A DNA stretch of 64,000 bases from Plasmopara viticola (taxonomy: Eukaryota > Oomycota > Peronosporomycetes > Peronosporales > Peronosporaceae). This document shows positions 11,882-21,190 of this stretch, one piece after another. Under the pieces are notes generated by a model. It was given only the letters and a program-made list of their open reading frames with translations, was not told where the DNA came from and did not search any database. Made by a program: the position numbers and the translations under genes. Position 1 is the first letter of the stretch; each line of letters begins with the position of its first letter. The stretch spans positions 372,001 to 436,000 of the forward strand of contig MBPM02000030.1 in NCBI GenBank assembly GCA_001695595.3, given 5' to 3'.

Positions 11882-14180
11882 TTATAAAGGTTTGTTGAGC
11901 TTGCGAAGATCACGCATTATAAAGCTGAAAAAGTTACGGCAGCTCTCTTTGATGTTTTCCTTCGATTCGGCATCGGACGTTAAGTGCAGTTTTAAAGCTG
12001 CTTGAGTATCGTTAACGCTCCGAATCAAACCACGCACCGGAAATTTCTCGTACACGTGGTAAAATACTCGAAGCCAGTGATAAGCTTCGTCAACTGCCCG
12101 AACCCCGGTCTTCTTACCATTGACAGAGTGCTCTTTAGAGTGCTGAATTCGAAACGACTCGCTTTTCAGAGTCACTGCGAGGCGAATCACACAAATTTCA
12201 GTCGTTTTCTCGTTCACTGCTAAAAGCATATCATCATAGCTTTGGACGAACAAGGCTTTCGAACGGATGGTCAAATCTCCCGTATGAAGTACAGGAATTT
12301 CGCGAAAGTCATCACTGCCCACAGCGAATAGTCCTGCACAACGAGTACCAGCATCAGGCGGATCATGATTTTTAATCGCTTCTAAGAAAACCAGCACTAA
12401 ATTGTCAGCTGTGGCGAACAGCGAAGGCTTGCACAAACCCGATTGCACGAGTTTTACTGCTCGAGATGACTGCTGGTTCCTTAGGTTCACCGACTGAATA
12501 AATCCAGACGAGTCGGCTGCATAAATATATCCGTCTGCTAGAAGAACGCTTGTGACTGGGAGCGTCAGCGACGTTCGCAACGATAGCTCAATTCGCTTAT
12601 ACATTTCCAGCGATGAGAATCCCTCGTTAAACCGGTAAATCACAACACGACCACCTTCTTCAACAAAAGCTATGACTCGCTCGTGGACATTGAAGTCACA
12701 CAATGATGCAGATCGACCAAATGAGCGAGTCCATGACACAGTTTCGTTTTTATCATTCCATTCTCGTCGAAGCGGAAAATCTACTCGTTCTACTACAGTG
12801 CTGTTTGGCGACGTCGTCACCAACACTAAACAATGGTTTTTAATAATGAAAGCATTGAGTATTTTTGCGCCCGCAGTCAAACGATGCTTGCCTAATTCGA
12901 AGGTACTCAAGGTACTATCATTCTTTTCAAGCTTGAAAAACGTGAGCTGGTTTGTAGCGGGTGTCCAGAACTCTTTCTCGATAGTGCAGAGAATATCGCG
13001 TCGATCACTCAAACGGATGGTGGTCATTAAACCATCGCTGTGTTGATTGCGCCAAGAGCCAATGAGCTTGTCAAAAGTGTCACAAATCAAATTGCACTCA
13101 TCATCTTGACACAATTTGTAGAGTGATCTCTCCGTTTCCGTAATATACTTTTTTGGTAATTCAATTTCAGTCACAGCAAACGTTTTCTCAATGGAATGAT
13201 ACCAAACTTGACGAGCTTCATTTAATGGTGATACCATGCATCCACGAAATTTGCTTGACAAAAGATTTGGCCCTTGATCCCCATACCAATACTTACCAAA
13301 AAAATTCCACAATTGTTTAAATACGCCATCACTCTCAGCAACTATTTCCATGTCCGAGTCGGTAAATCCTTGCATGAAGGTTGATAACGATATTGCTGCA
13401 TTAGGGTGATCGCGAAATGATGACGCAATTGCTTTCAACTGGTTCTTTAAACGAAGGGGCAATGTTAATGCCATCTGTGTTGCAGGATCGAGTTTGCTCC
13501 AAATGCTGCGATTTGTCTGTACTTTTTGAACATATGCATTTAGATGTACGAAAACAGGCTCTTCCTTTGCAGCTTTGTACAAGACGTCCAGATCGAATAA
13601 ACTCTTCATATGATTCATAAAAGTCGCGCGGTCATCTTCAATCAATGTTTGTACTCGCTCCTTTGCTTCATCCGCTAATGTTAGTGTACTACGATCGTGC
13701 ATATCTTTGATTTTTCTTAACTCCACCTCAGGCCATTGACCTGCAGCCTTCAGTAAACTGTTACGAAAGCGATCGGGAATCTCCGCTTTGAATTCCAGCT
13801 GCAAGTTGCGTTTCGTAGCCTCAGTGACCACCCAATTCGCAAATTGCTTAACCTTGTCAAAAATTTTACTGGACTGATCCTTAAGTTTTGTCGCTGGGGA
13901 TGATCCTATCACATAGTACGCCGGGTAGCTTCCTTTAAGTAGGTGAAAACTCTGATGTAAAGTGTTCGATGGCAGTGGTAACGTTGCCAGTTGCTCACAA
14001 ACGGCACCATCTTTCTGCTCCTCCTGCCGCGCAACGCGGAAAGAGACAGAAAATGATTTCCAGGTGTCCGAGTTCAAAGAATTAATATATGTCACCGCTC
14101 GATCGAGTCGCTCGACATCTTCTATCGTCAGACAGCACACGACATCAGGGCTCAAACACGTCAAAAACCGGAGCACGTAA
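11882..14180 (-). CDS. propeller-like middle segment of the broken GTPase gene
   Basis: About 765 residues of host gene lie in this frame; the open frame formally runs to 14305, but its first 40 or so residues are antisense of the copia LTR and are not part of the gene. The part at about 12150-13000 has repeated short hydrophobic strands with Ser/Asp/Gly turns (for example YIYAADSSGFIQSVN and RVVIYRF), suggestive of a beta-propeller, though I cannot count blades. A helical, charged region follows the junction. Its end is the TAA at 11882-11884, in the same frame as the GTPase segment. Confidence 0.6.
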
Positions 14181-14184
14181 GCCG
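14180..14184. repeat. copia target-site duplication, left
   Basis: The five bases agccg precede the 5' LTR and recur at 18644-18648 directly after the 3' LTR. Five-base duplications are standard for Ty1/copia integrases. The duplicated bases lie in codons of the host gene. Confidence 0.95.
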
Positions 14185-14330
14185 TGTTAACATTACACCG
14201 CTGAATGCATGTTGAACAGGTGGATGGCTTTACGGTAATTACAAGTACGTCACAATTAGTAATTACATATGGTAGCCATTCATTGGTCAGGATAAATATA
14301 TTCACTTCGGTTTTTACTTTCTTCTTAACA
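14185..14330 (+). repeat. copia 5' LTR
   Basis: The LTR is 146 bp, starts TGTTAAC and ends CTTCTTAACA, so it has TG...CA ends. It is identical to the 3' LTR (18498-18643) over its full length except for one base by eye (tacggtaa here, tacagtaa there). The next bases, GGTTAACAGC, are where a primer-binding site should be; copia elements often use an internal fragment of initiator tRNA, whose site also begins GGTTA, but I cannot confirm the tRNA. Confidence 0.95.
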
Positions 14331-14378
14331 GGTTAACAGCCGCAAACAACAGCCTCGCATCACCACACCGTCACCGCC

Positions 14379-14840
14379 ATGACTACCAAGCGCACCGAAG
14401 TCCTCCTAGGAGATGGTAACTACTACCATTGGGAGTTCAACATGAGAATGGCCCTCGCAAGAAAAGGGCTGCTGGGACACATTATGGGCGCGAAGGGCGA
14501 GAGCGAAATAACGGAGACGTGGCTCGTGAATGACGCCAAGGCATTGGGTATAATTGCCCAGGGCGTCGAGATACAACACCAGACCAAGATACGGTCTGCT
14601 ACTCGTGCCTTGGAGGCATGGGGAACGCTTCGCGATTTCTACCATCGTTCCACTTTACACAACCGTGTCACGATGACACGGCGCCTTCATGAGTTTAAGA
14701 TGGAGAGTGGCACTCGCATGGTGGAACATCTGGACGCGTTCGATGAGCTGGTCGTGGGACTCCAGATGACGGGAGAGCCGGTGGATGAATCAAGACAGCT
14801 AGTGGTGCTTCTGAGCAGCTTGCCGGCGGAATATGAATAA
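14379..14840 (+). CDS. gag: copia gag, 5' part
   Basis: This frame opens MTTKRTEVLLGDGNYYHWEF, the typical start of copia gag (UBN2/DUF4219 type), with W-x-F and later LSSLPAEYE. It stops at the TAA 14838-14840. The next frame resumes at once with a matching sequence (IVENAKD), so one base has been lost just before the stop and gag and pol were originally one frame. The capsid protein would form the virus-like particle. Confidence 0.85.
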   Translation: MTTKRTEVLLGDGNYYHWEFNMRMALARKGLLGHIMGAKGESEITETWLVNDAKALGIIAQGVEIQHQTKIRSATRALEAWGTLRDFYHRSTLHNRVTMTRRLHEFKMESGTRMVEHLDAFDELVVGLQMTGEPVDESRQLVVLLSSLPAEYE

Positions 14841-14851
14841 TATCTTCTATC

Positions 14852-17377
14852 GTGGAGAACGCCAAGGACATCACTCTGATCGAAGTCAAGGAGAAGCTGT
14901 TGAAGGAGTCAGACAAACTACAGAAGAAGGAAGCAAGTGAGAAAGCGTTTCGAGCCACAGACAATGATGGACGGATCAAGGGCAGACGAGGAAGTGGCCG
15001 CAAGATTTACGCGCCACGCAAGGGCGGCGGTTTTCGGGAAAAATGCTTCAATTGTGACCAGACTGGTCATATGAAGCGGGACTGCCCAGCTGCTGAGAAC
15101 CGTTCCAGAAACCGTTATAGCGGTAATGATGCAGTGTTTGCTGTGGGGGATGAGAAATCAGTAAGCTGGCTGATCGACAGTGGTGCGACGTCACACATGA
15201 CCCCTCACCGAAGTGACTTGATCGACTTCAAGCAACTTAAAGACGACATCAAGGTAACAATTGCAGATGGCAGAAAGTTACGCGTCGAAGGAGCTGGAAC
15301 AGTGAAGCTTATCGGCTTAGATGGAAGACGCATATCGATGATGGAAGTGCTGCTTATCCCTGGACTTGACAGACGTCTACTGTCGGTGGGAAAGCTTGCC
15401 GAACGTGGACTAAGTGTGGAGTTTCAGCGTGCTTCGTGCATCATTTGGGACAAGAACGAAGCTTTGGCAACTGGGACAAGAAATGGGAAAGCTTACACAC
15501 TGGATTGTCAGCAAGAGGAGGCACGATTGGTGCAATACTCGGGAGTTGATAGTCAGTGGGAGTTATGGCACGCTCGCATGGGACATCCAAGCGAGGACGT
15601 TTTAGTGAAAACTATGCGATCCACAGAAGGTATTTCTGCGCTAAAACAAGGTATCAAGACCCTGTGTGGTGGATGCATGAAGGGCAAGCAGACGATCGAA
15701 GCCTTTCCAGGACGCTCCATGACAAAGACATCGCGTGTATTGGAGTTAGTTCACACAGACGTGATGGGACCCATGAAGACACTTTCAAAAGGAGGTGCTA
15801 AATACATTTTGACGTTTGTGGATGATTATTCACGATATGTGGTGGCTTACTTTCTGGCAAAGAAGAGTGAAGTTGCCGACAAGATCACGATGTTTAAAGC
15901 ACTGCATGAGAATCAGTGGGGAACCCGTATCAAGTGCCTGCGTTCGGACAACGGAACGGAGTTTGTCAACAAGACAGTTACGAATTTATGTCAGCGGAAC
16001 GGTATCATACATCAGCGTACAGTACCATACAGTCCCCAACAAAATGGTATTGCAGAACGAATGAACCGTACGATAATGGAAAAGGCACGGAGCATGCTAC
16101 ACTACAAGTGTGTTCCGACATGTTGGTGGGCAGAGGCAGTAAGCACTGCGGTGTACCTGATCAACCGCTCTCCTAATACAATGCACCCAAACAACACCCC
16201 ATATGAACTGGGATTTAAGATGAAGCCACGGATGGATCATCTTAGGGTGTTTGGGTCTCATGGATATGCTCACGTTGATCAAGTGAAGAGGACGAAGCTC
16301 GAAGCCAAAAGCTTCAAGTGCATGTTCCTTGGTTATGCCGAAGACACCAAGGGATACCGAGTTTACGATTTGGAGAAAGACAAGATATCAGTATCACGGT
16401 CGGTGAAGCTGGACGAGCGTGAAGTGGGCGGCATTTATGAGACACACCCGCCCAAACAAATAAAAGTGATACACGTTACCAAAGACAACGATGAAAGTGC
16501 TGTGTCCGGGCCGACGGAACACCAACAAGATCAAGATGAACTTATGGAGGGTGAAAGAGAAGATGAAATTCCAGATGCTCCAATGAATGAAGAGGAGTCC
16601 GACACAAATGAGTCAAGGATCGAGATGCTACGATTACCGACCTCAGTACACTCTGATCTGACAGAGTACAGACCTCCTACACTGGATGCACAGGAAGATC
16701 GATTGGTATTTCGACCGCAAGTGGAACGTTCAAGGCGTACAAATGAACCAATGTTATTGCTGGAAAACAGATCAGATGCCGATGAAAGTCTGGGAGGAAG
16801 CGAAGGACCACCATCTTCAAAGCGTGCAAGGATTAATGAAGACGGCCTGATAGCCGAAGCTATTCTCGCTTACGCTGTGAGTGTTGGTGAAGAATCAGAC
16901 TTGCCTACCACGTATGCGCAGGCAATGTCTAGTGATGAGGCAGAACAGTGGCGACAAGCGATGGACGCCGAATTGCAGTCGCATCACAAAAACAAAACAT
17001 TGACACTCGTTCCACGAGAATCAATTGGACGTACGATTGGATGCCGCTGGGTCTTTGCTAAGAAGCGTGACCAGAATGGATGTGTTGTGCGCTACAAAGC
17101 ACGATTGGTGGCTAAAGGTTTCAAGCAGAAATACGGCGTGGATTTCTTCGAGACTTACTCTCCAGTGGCCAACATGAACTCAATTCGAGTTGTACTCGCA
17201 GTGTGCGCGGTATTAGGCTACAAAATGGAACAGCTGGACGTCGACACCGCCTTTCTCAACAGTGTACTGTCGGATCGTGTTCACATGGAAGTTCCAATTG
17301 GTGTTAAGGGAGCTCAAGGATTTGCGTGTCAGCTGAACAAAGCTATATATGGTCTCAAGCAAGCTGCAAGCGCTTGA
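14852..17377 (+). pseudogene. pol: copia gag-pol: zinc knuckle, protease, integrase, RT start
   Basis: This 841-residue frame contains a CX2CX4HX4C knuckle (CFNCDQTGHMKRDC, about 15044), a protease site (WLIDSGATSHM, about 15170), the integrase pre-domain (WHARMGHP), the integrase D-D-E triad (HTDVMGP at about 15751, RSDNGTEF at about 15942, and QQNGIAERMN near 16040), and the RT start (GCRWVFAKKRDQ to LDVDTAFLN). It ends at TGA 17375-17377, where the family has Trp after QAASA; the same frame carries on beyond it. It starts at a non-ATG codon because the true start is in gag. Confidence 0.9.
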
Positions 17378-18484
17378 AACAAGACAATCGACCACGCCTT
17401 CAAGAAGAACGATTTTAAAAGTTGTGGAGCGGATCAATGCGTCTACGTGAAGAAAGTGGAAGAAGGTTTTGTGTACGTATGTCTTTATGTCGATGATATG
17501 ATCATTGCAGCCAAGACGAGCGACGAGATTCTAGAGGTCAAGGGGATGCTTAAAAGTGTTTTCAAGATGAAGGATCTCGGTATTGCGAAGTTCATCTTGG
17601 GCATGGAGATCGACCACGACATGACAGCTTCCACACTAATGATCAAGCAAACACGCTACATTAGCGACGTGGCTGAGCGATTTGGGCAGAAAAACGCCAA
17701 GAACGTCGACAATCCGTGTACGTCCGGTCTCAAGCTGTCAACATCACAGTCACCAAGTACAGAAGCTGAGCGTTCAGAGATGCGGTCAAGACCATACCGC
17801 TCACTAATTGGATGTCTGCTATATGTTACAACTTGCACTCGGCCGGACGTCGCATACATCGTGACACAACTGTCTCGATTTCTCGAAAAACCGGGGTTAC
17901 CACATTGGAACGCCGTAATTCGTGTATTGCGCTACTTGAATTTGACACGTCATCATGGGATCGTTTATCAAAGAGGGACGGGAAAGGTGATTGTTGAAGC
18001 TTTTTCGGATGCTGACTGGGGTAGCAACACCGATGACAGACGGTCTGTCTCAGGTGTGTTGATCAACATTGGTAAAGCTCCGGTTGTATTCAAGTCCAAG
18101 TATCAGAGAACAGTTGCACTAAGTTCCGCAGAAGCAGAGTATATGGCGCTCAACTTGTGCACACAAGAAGTACTTTGGGCGCGCGCAATGCTCAAGGACA
18201 TGGGTCAAGAACAAGTGGGAGGCACGCAAATATGGGAAGACAATCAAGGTGCGATAGCTTTGGCAAACAACGCGGGCTACCACGCACGTACAAAGCACGT
18301 GGACATCAGACATCACTTTATTCGGGAGAACGTTCAGCATGGATTACTCAAGATTGGCTACATTGATACGAAGAGTCAGCTTGCAGATATGCTAACCAAG
18401 GCGCTTGGAACCAAGATGCTGAAGTATCTGCGCGAAGCCTCCGGAATCAAGACCAAGTCAGCAACAAAGGACACACAGCATTAG
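17378..18484 (+). pseudogene. pol: copia pol 3' part: RT active site and RNase H
   Basis: Same frame as the upstream pol piece, separated only by the TGA at 17375-17377. It carries the RT active-site motif YVDDM (about 17486-17500), an LLYVTTCTRPDVAY segment, and the RNase H core: SDADWGSNTDDRRS, ALSSAEAEYMAL and WEDNQGAIALAN, then TKHVDIRHHFIRE. The Asp-Glu-Asp catalytic residues are all present. It stops 13 bases before the 3' LTR. Confidence 0.9.
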
Positions 18485-18497
18485 CGGTGAGTGGGAG

Positions 18498-18643
18498 TGT
18501 TAACATTACACCGCTGAATGCATGTTGAACAGGTGGATGGCTTTACAGTAATTACAAGTACGTCACAATTAGTAATTACATATGGTAGCCATTCATTGGT
18601 CAGGATAAATATATTCACTTCGGTTTTTACTTTCTTCTTAACA
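18498..18643 (+). repeat. copia 3' LTR
   Basis: 146 bp, the partner of the LTR at 14185-14330, differing at one base by eye. It is preceded by a purine-rich tract (18485-18497) that serves as the plus-strand primer in this class, and followed by the target duplication agccg. Confidence 0.95.
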
Positions 18644-18648
18644 AGCCG
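18644..18648. repeat. copia target-site duplication, right
   Basis: agccg, matching 14180-14184 exactly. Directly after it the host gene's N-terminal segment resumes on the minus strand. Confidence 0.95.
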
Positions 18649-19201
18649 CCGTGTCACGCAGTCGGGACTTTCGAAAAAGATCGTCTTGTATCCAGCTAAA
18701 TAATAATAACGCAGTGCAGGCACTGTCTCTCAAAGCGATGCAAAAAATGCCTTGATCCTCTGTCTTGAGGTGAGACTCCATCTCATCTGACCACCGGCCA
18801 CCTCTCTTCAATTTATATTTGATAGCTTCTTGTTTGCCAAACAGAGACGTCACTTTGACACGGTCAATCTTGCCACTTTTGCTTGCTCCAAAGATTTCCT
18901 TGCGTAGAAATAAAGCAAAATCATCGTCGAAATCTTCAGCTGCCAGCCCTTCTATTTCAAAGTTTCTAGTGCTCACAGACGACATCATCCCAAGCGAGCA
19001 GCTTAGCCGCATCACTTCAAGCTCTTCTAAAACAGGTTTAATCACCTCCACATCATTTTGCACTTCTGATACTAAACTCAACAGACGAAAACAATTCGGG
19101 CTGATGATCCTCTTGTAAGCACCTAAGCTCATGTTTGCTTCACGGTGAATCGCTGACATTTGGTACAACGACTCTTTCATTCTAGCTCGCTCTCGCTGCA
19201 C
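18649..19201 (-). CDS. N-terminal segment of the broken GTPase gene
   Basis: About 184 residues in the same frame as the middle segment once copia is taken out. It is helical and charged, with no domain I recognise. The open frame begins at 19201, directly after an in-frame TAA; the first ATG is at 19180. The upstream minus-strand bases ...taagtgcag resemble an acceptor, so an earlier exon may exist. Confidence 0.6.
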
Positions 19202-19466
19202 TTACGGACTCAATACATTAATGAGAAGCAGCCTGAGAGAATAGTTTGCTTGCTTGAAATGTGGGACTATTCACTGCTCTAACGACACGAAGTCAACTAA
19301 CGACAAAGTTACATTAATTGTAAAGGATCAAGATATTATTTCTTGTCTTGCTATTAACGTGCTACAAATCCGCAGAATGACTATCTACTTCCTGTTGCAG
19401 AAGTAGTCCCTGCTTTGCTGACTTTCCAAATCAGCGTCGATTGCTCCCTAACCACTTTCTTTGCAG

Positions 19467-19732
19467 CATACAGTTGATCAATTACAGGAGGTAATTAAGC
19501 TTCTCGAAAGTATTCTGCAGAAACCTTGCAACGACCCTTCTTCAATTAAAGCTAGCTCGCATAATGTCTTGCATGAGAGCATTTTGCTTGGACTTGAAGT
19601 ACTTGGTCGAAGACCCGGATCTAGCCGTGGACCATCATGGCGAGTGACCGAGAAAGATTTTATCGGATCTTCTAAGTTTGGTAAAAGGGGTGACGGGATC
19701 GAAATCTGGACGCTCTTTTCATCAAATGCAAG
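19467..19732 (+). CDS. orphan exon of an unrecognised gene
   Basis: A strong-looking acceptor (ctaac, then a pyrimidine run, then ttgcag) ends at 19466. The following frame gives an unbroken, protein-like stretch beginning HTVDQLQEVIKLLESILQKP, with an amphipathic helix and then a Gly/Ser/Trp-rich part. A donor-like gtgtgt follows at 19733. I find no partner exons on either side. It may be a fragment of a gene destroyed by insertions, or a surviving exon; I do not recognise the family. Confidence 0.3.
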
Positions 19733-19829
19733 GTGTGTTTCGGTAGAATTTGTTTGTAGATTTCAAACCTTATGGTTCTCGAAAAAATACATTTGCACTA
19801 TCAATAGAAACTTTCGAATTCAACGTTGA

Positions 19830-20227
19830 CGTCGATTTGCGGCCTGCAAGATCTCCATTTCAAGGAATGGTATAAACATCGAAGTTCTTTGTACAAGGCA
19901 CATTAGTGTCAGCTTCACAGACGATAGTTCGCGACATTGCAAGTTTACTCGGCAACGATTTCGGCACGTTAAAATTGTGGTTAGCTATTCCGCACCGACA
20001 GGCTGTATAGGAACAATGTAAAAAACAAAGGCGGCTGAAGGTTGAGCTCACATACCGGTGAGACCACTGTTACTTCACTCTATCACATTGCAATCGCGAT
20101 TGCCGTTTAATCGTCATTATCGCAAACACTCGCCTAAGTTTTCATACTGATAAAATTACAATATTTTTGAAGGCCAATATGTTGACGTTTTCCAGGTCTT
20201 TCAAAAATGATTCATGCTCAGCACTTT
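19830..20227. other. gene-free stretch
   Basis: Nothing supportable here beyond a short minus-strand ORF (19860-20051) of random composition. Confidence 0.4.
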
Positions 20228-20238
20228 TGTGGTAACGT

Positions 20239-20565
20239 AATGTAATGTAATGTATTACGTTATCGCGTTGCCAAGTTATGCACGTGCTAGGCTCAGTCTG
20301 GCTAGTCCACGGCATAGAGTGGTGTCCGCATACGTCGAGTCTCGTTCGGCGGGCAGTGCAGCCAGCACCGAGGTCGTGAGGGTCTTCCATTAGTTTGTTT
20401 ATCTCCGACTTGGTAAGAGCCCAGGTGGCGCCCGATGCTGGAGACCGTCGCGTCGAGGGTGAGACTCGTTAGAGACCTGCAGATGCCCGAGAGCACCTGC
20501 CCGAAGCGCGCGAGCATTTAGCCCCCGCGCTTGGAAGGAGGGCGTCACCCCAATCTTTTCCAAGC
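20239..20565 (-). mobile_element. short LINE-derived non-autonomous element, copy 1
   Basis: This copy is about 327 bp on the minus strand. It is flanked by an exact 11-bp target duplication (tgtggtaacgt at 20228-20238 and 20566-20576). It is made of three blocks that also occur, much further apart, in the longer LINE copy at 50234-51389: the first ~135 bases, a ~31-base block (gcgccacctgggctcttacc...), and the last ~150 bases. It ends in a short (attac)n-like tail. The copy at 57758-58087 has the same three blocks and the same joints. Confidence 0.85.
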
Positions 20566-20637
20566 TGTGGTAACGTCTGAAACTAATTACCAATAAAAAT
20601 ATTTTATTATACTATATTACGGTAACGAAATGTTGCA

Positions 20638-21190
20638 TCATTTTTGACAAGCAAGGCGATATGCAATCTGGTCTCGCCAACCGACTGCAAAACCGTGGCG
20701 TCGCATGAAGCTCGTCAGCCACCCATCCGAGAGACTGAGCGTCGGTGCGTCCGGGATCGTTGCAAGTCTCTCATCTCGACTAAAAAATGTGCTTAGTCTT
20801 GCGTTTGGCCATTGTTCTTGCATACTTACTGCGCAAAGAATCACCTCGGTAGGGTCGGCTTGCACTGATATGGCTTTCAGTATTTGCCTCTGTGCGTATA
20901 CCGCAACAAGACTTTGTGTATTGGCTAGTATCATGCACAGACCCTGAACATTATCTCCGCTTAGGAGGTAGCTGCCCACACTTGCTAGCGTGATCACTTA
21001 GGCTTCGGCTTTTGCAGCATTTTTCAGTGCATTTACATGGTAGCGTACTGATAACTTGTCCAGATGCTGGGGTTTGTAGGCGTTAGCGCCGTTGTTAACA
21101 TACATTTGGAAGCGCACGTCAAAGCAAACTTTAAATAGCATCTTTCTAAGAGAATATAAAGGAGCTTGTATTTTATAGATGCCAACCGAC
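20638..21190 (-). pseudogene. CENP-B/Tc5-type HTH protein remnant
   Basis: Two same-frame pieces on the minus strand are separated by an in-frame TAA at 20998-21000. The first ends ALKNAAKAEA; the second continues into a helical region and then LSDGWLTSFMRRHGF, which fits the CENP-B/Tc5-type DNA-binding domain pattern (GW...F..RHG). Such domains occur in pogo/Tigger-type transposases and in host genes derived from them. There is no DDE catalytic part nearby on this strand. The short LINE derivative sits just downstream. Confidence 0.5.

Larger units (their letters stand above)
14185..18643 (+). mobile_element. Ty1/copia LTR retrotransposon, recent
   Basis: The element is 4,459 bp with 146-bp LTRs, a 5-bp target duplication and a gag-pol region in copia order: gag, zinc knuckle, protease, integrase, reverse transcriptase, RNase H. 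A purine-rich tract (ggtgagtgggag) ends directly at the 3' LTR. It lies antisense to the host gene. Near-identical LTRs show a young insertion, but its coding region has two lesions: a one-base deletion at the end of gag (near 14835-14840) and TGG to TGA within RT (17375-17377). Confidence 0.95.
8271..19201 (-). pseudogene. giant GBP/VLIG-like GTPase with NF-X1 fingers, vWA and RING; broken
   Basis: One very long gene on the minus strand, in pieces. In order: N-terminal part (19201-18649), propeller-like part (14180-11885), large GTPase (to about 10740), NF-X1-like Cys/His repeats (about 10400-9960), vWA (about 9020-8520) and a C-terminal RING (8430-8276). Total coding content is about 2,100 residues. 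The copia element at 14185-18643 sits inside it; removing the element and one target duplication joins the two frames exactly (DTA before, AYVLR after). Other apparent lesions are an in-frame TAA at 11882-11884, a one-base loss in an A-run near 10733-10737, and an in-frame TGA at 10047-10049. Either stop could instead lie in a short unrecognised intron; the frameshift and the insertion cannot be explained that way. The upstream end is uncertain: the first ATG is at 19180, and an acceptor-like tgcag precedes the open frame, so more exons may lie upstream. Large GTPases of this type act as immune effectors in vertebrates; the oomycete role is unknown. Confidence 0.8.

Noticed and set aside
14181..14305. 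The long middle-segment frame formally starts in the copia LTR (first Met at 14305).
   Set aside because: Those first 40 or so residues are antisense of the 5' LTR, and the same residues recur in the minus-strand frame over the 3' LTR (18498-18643). They are not part of the host gene.
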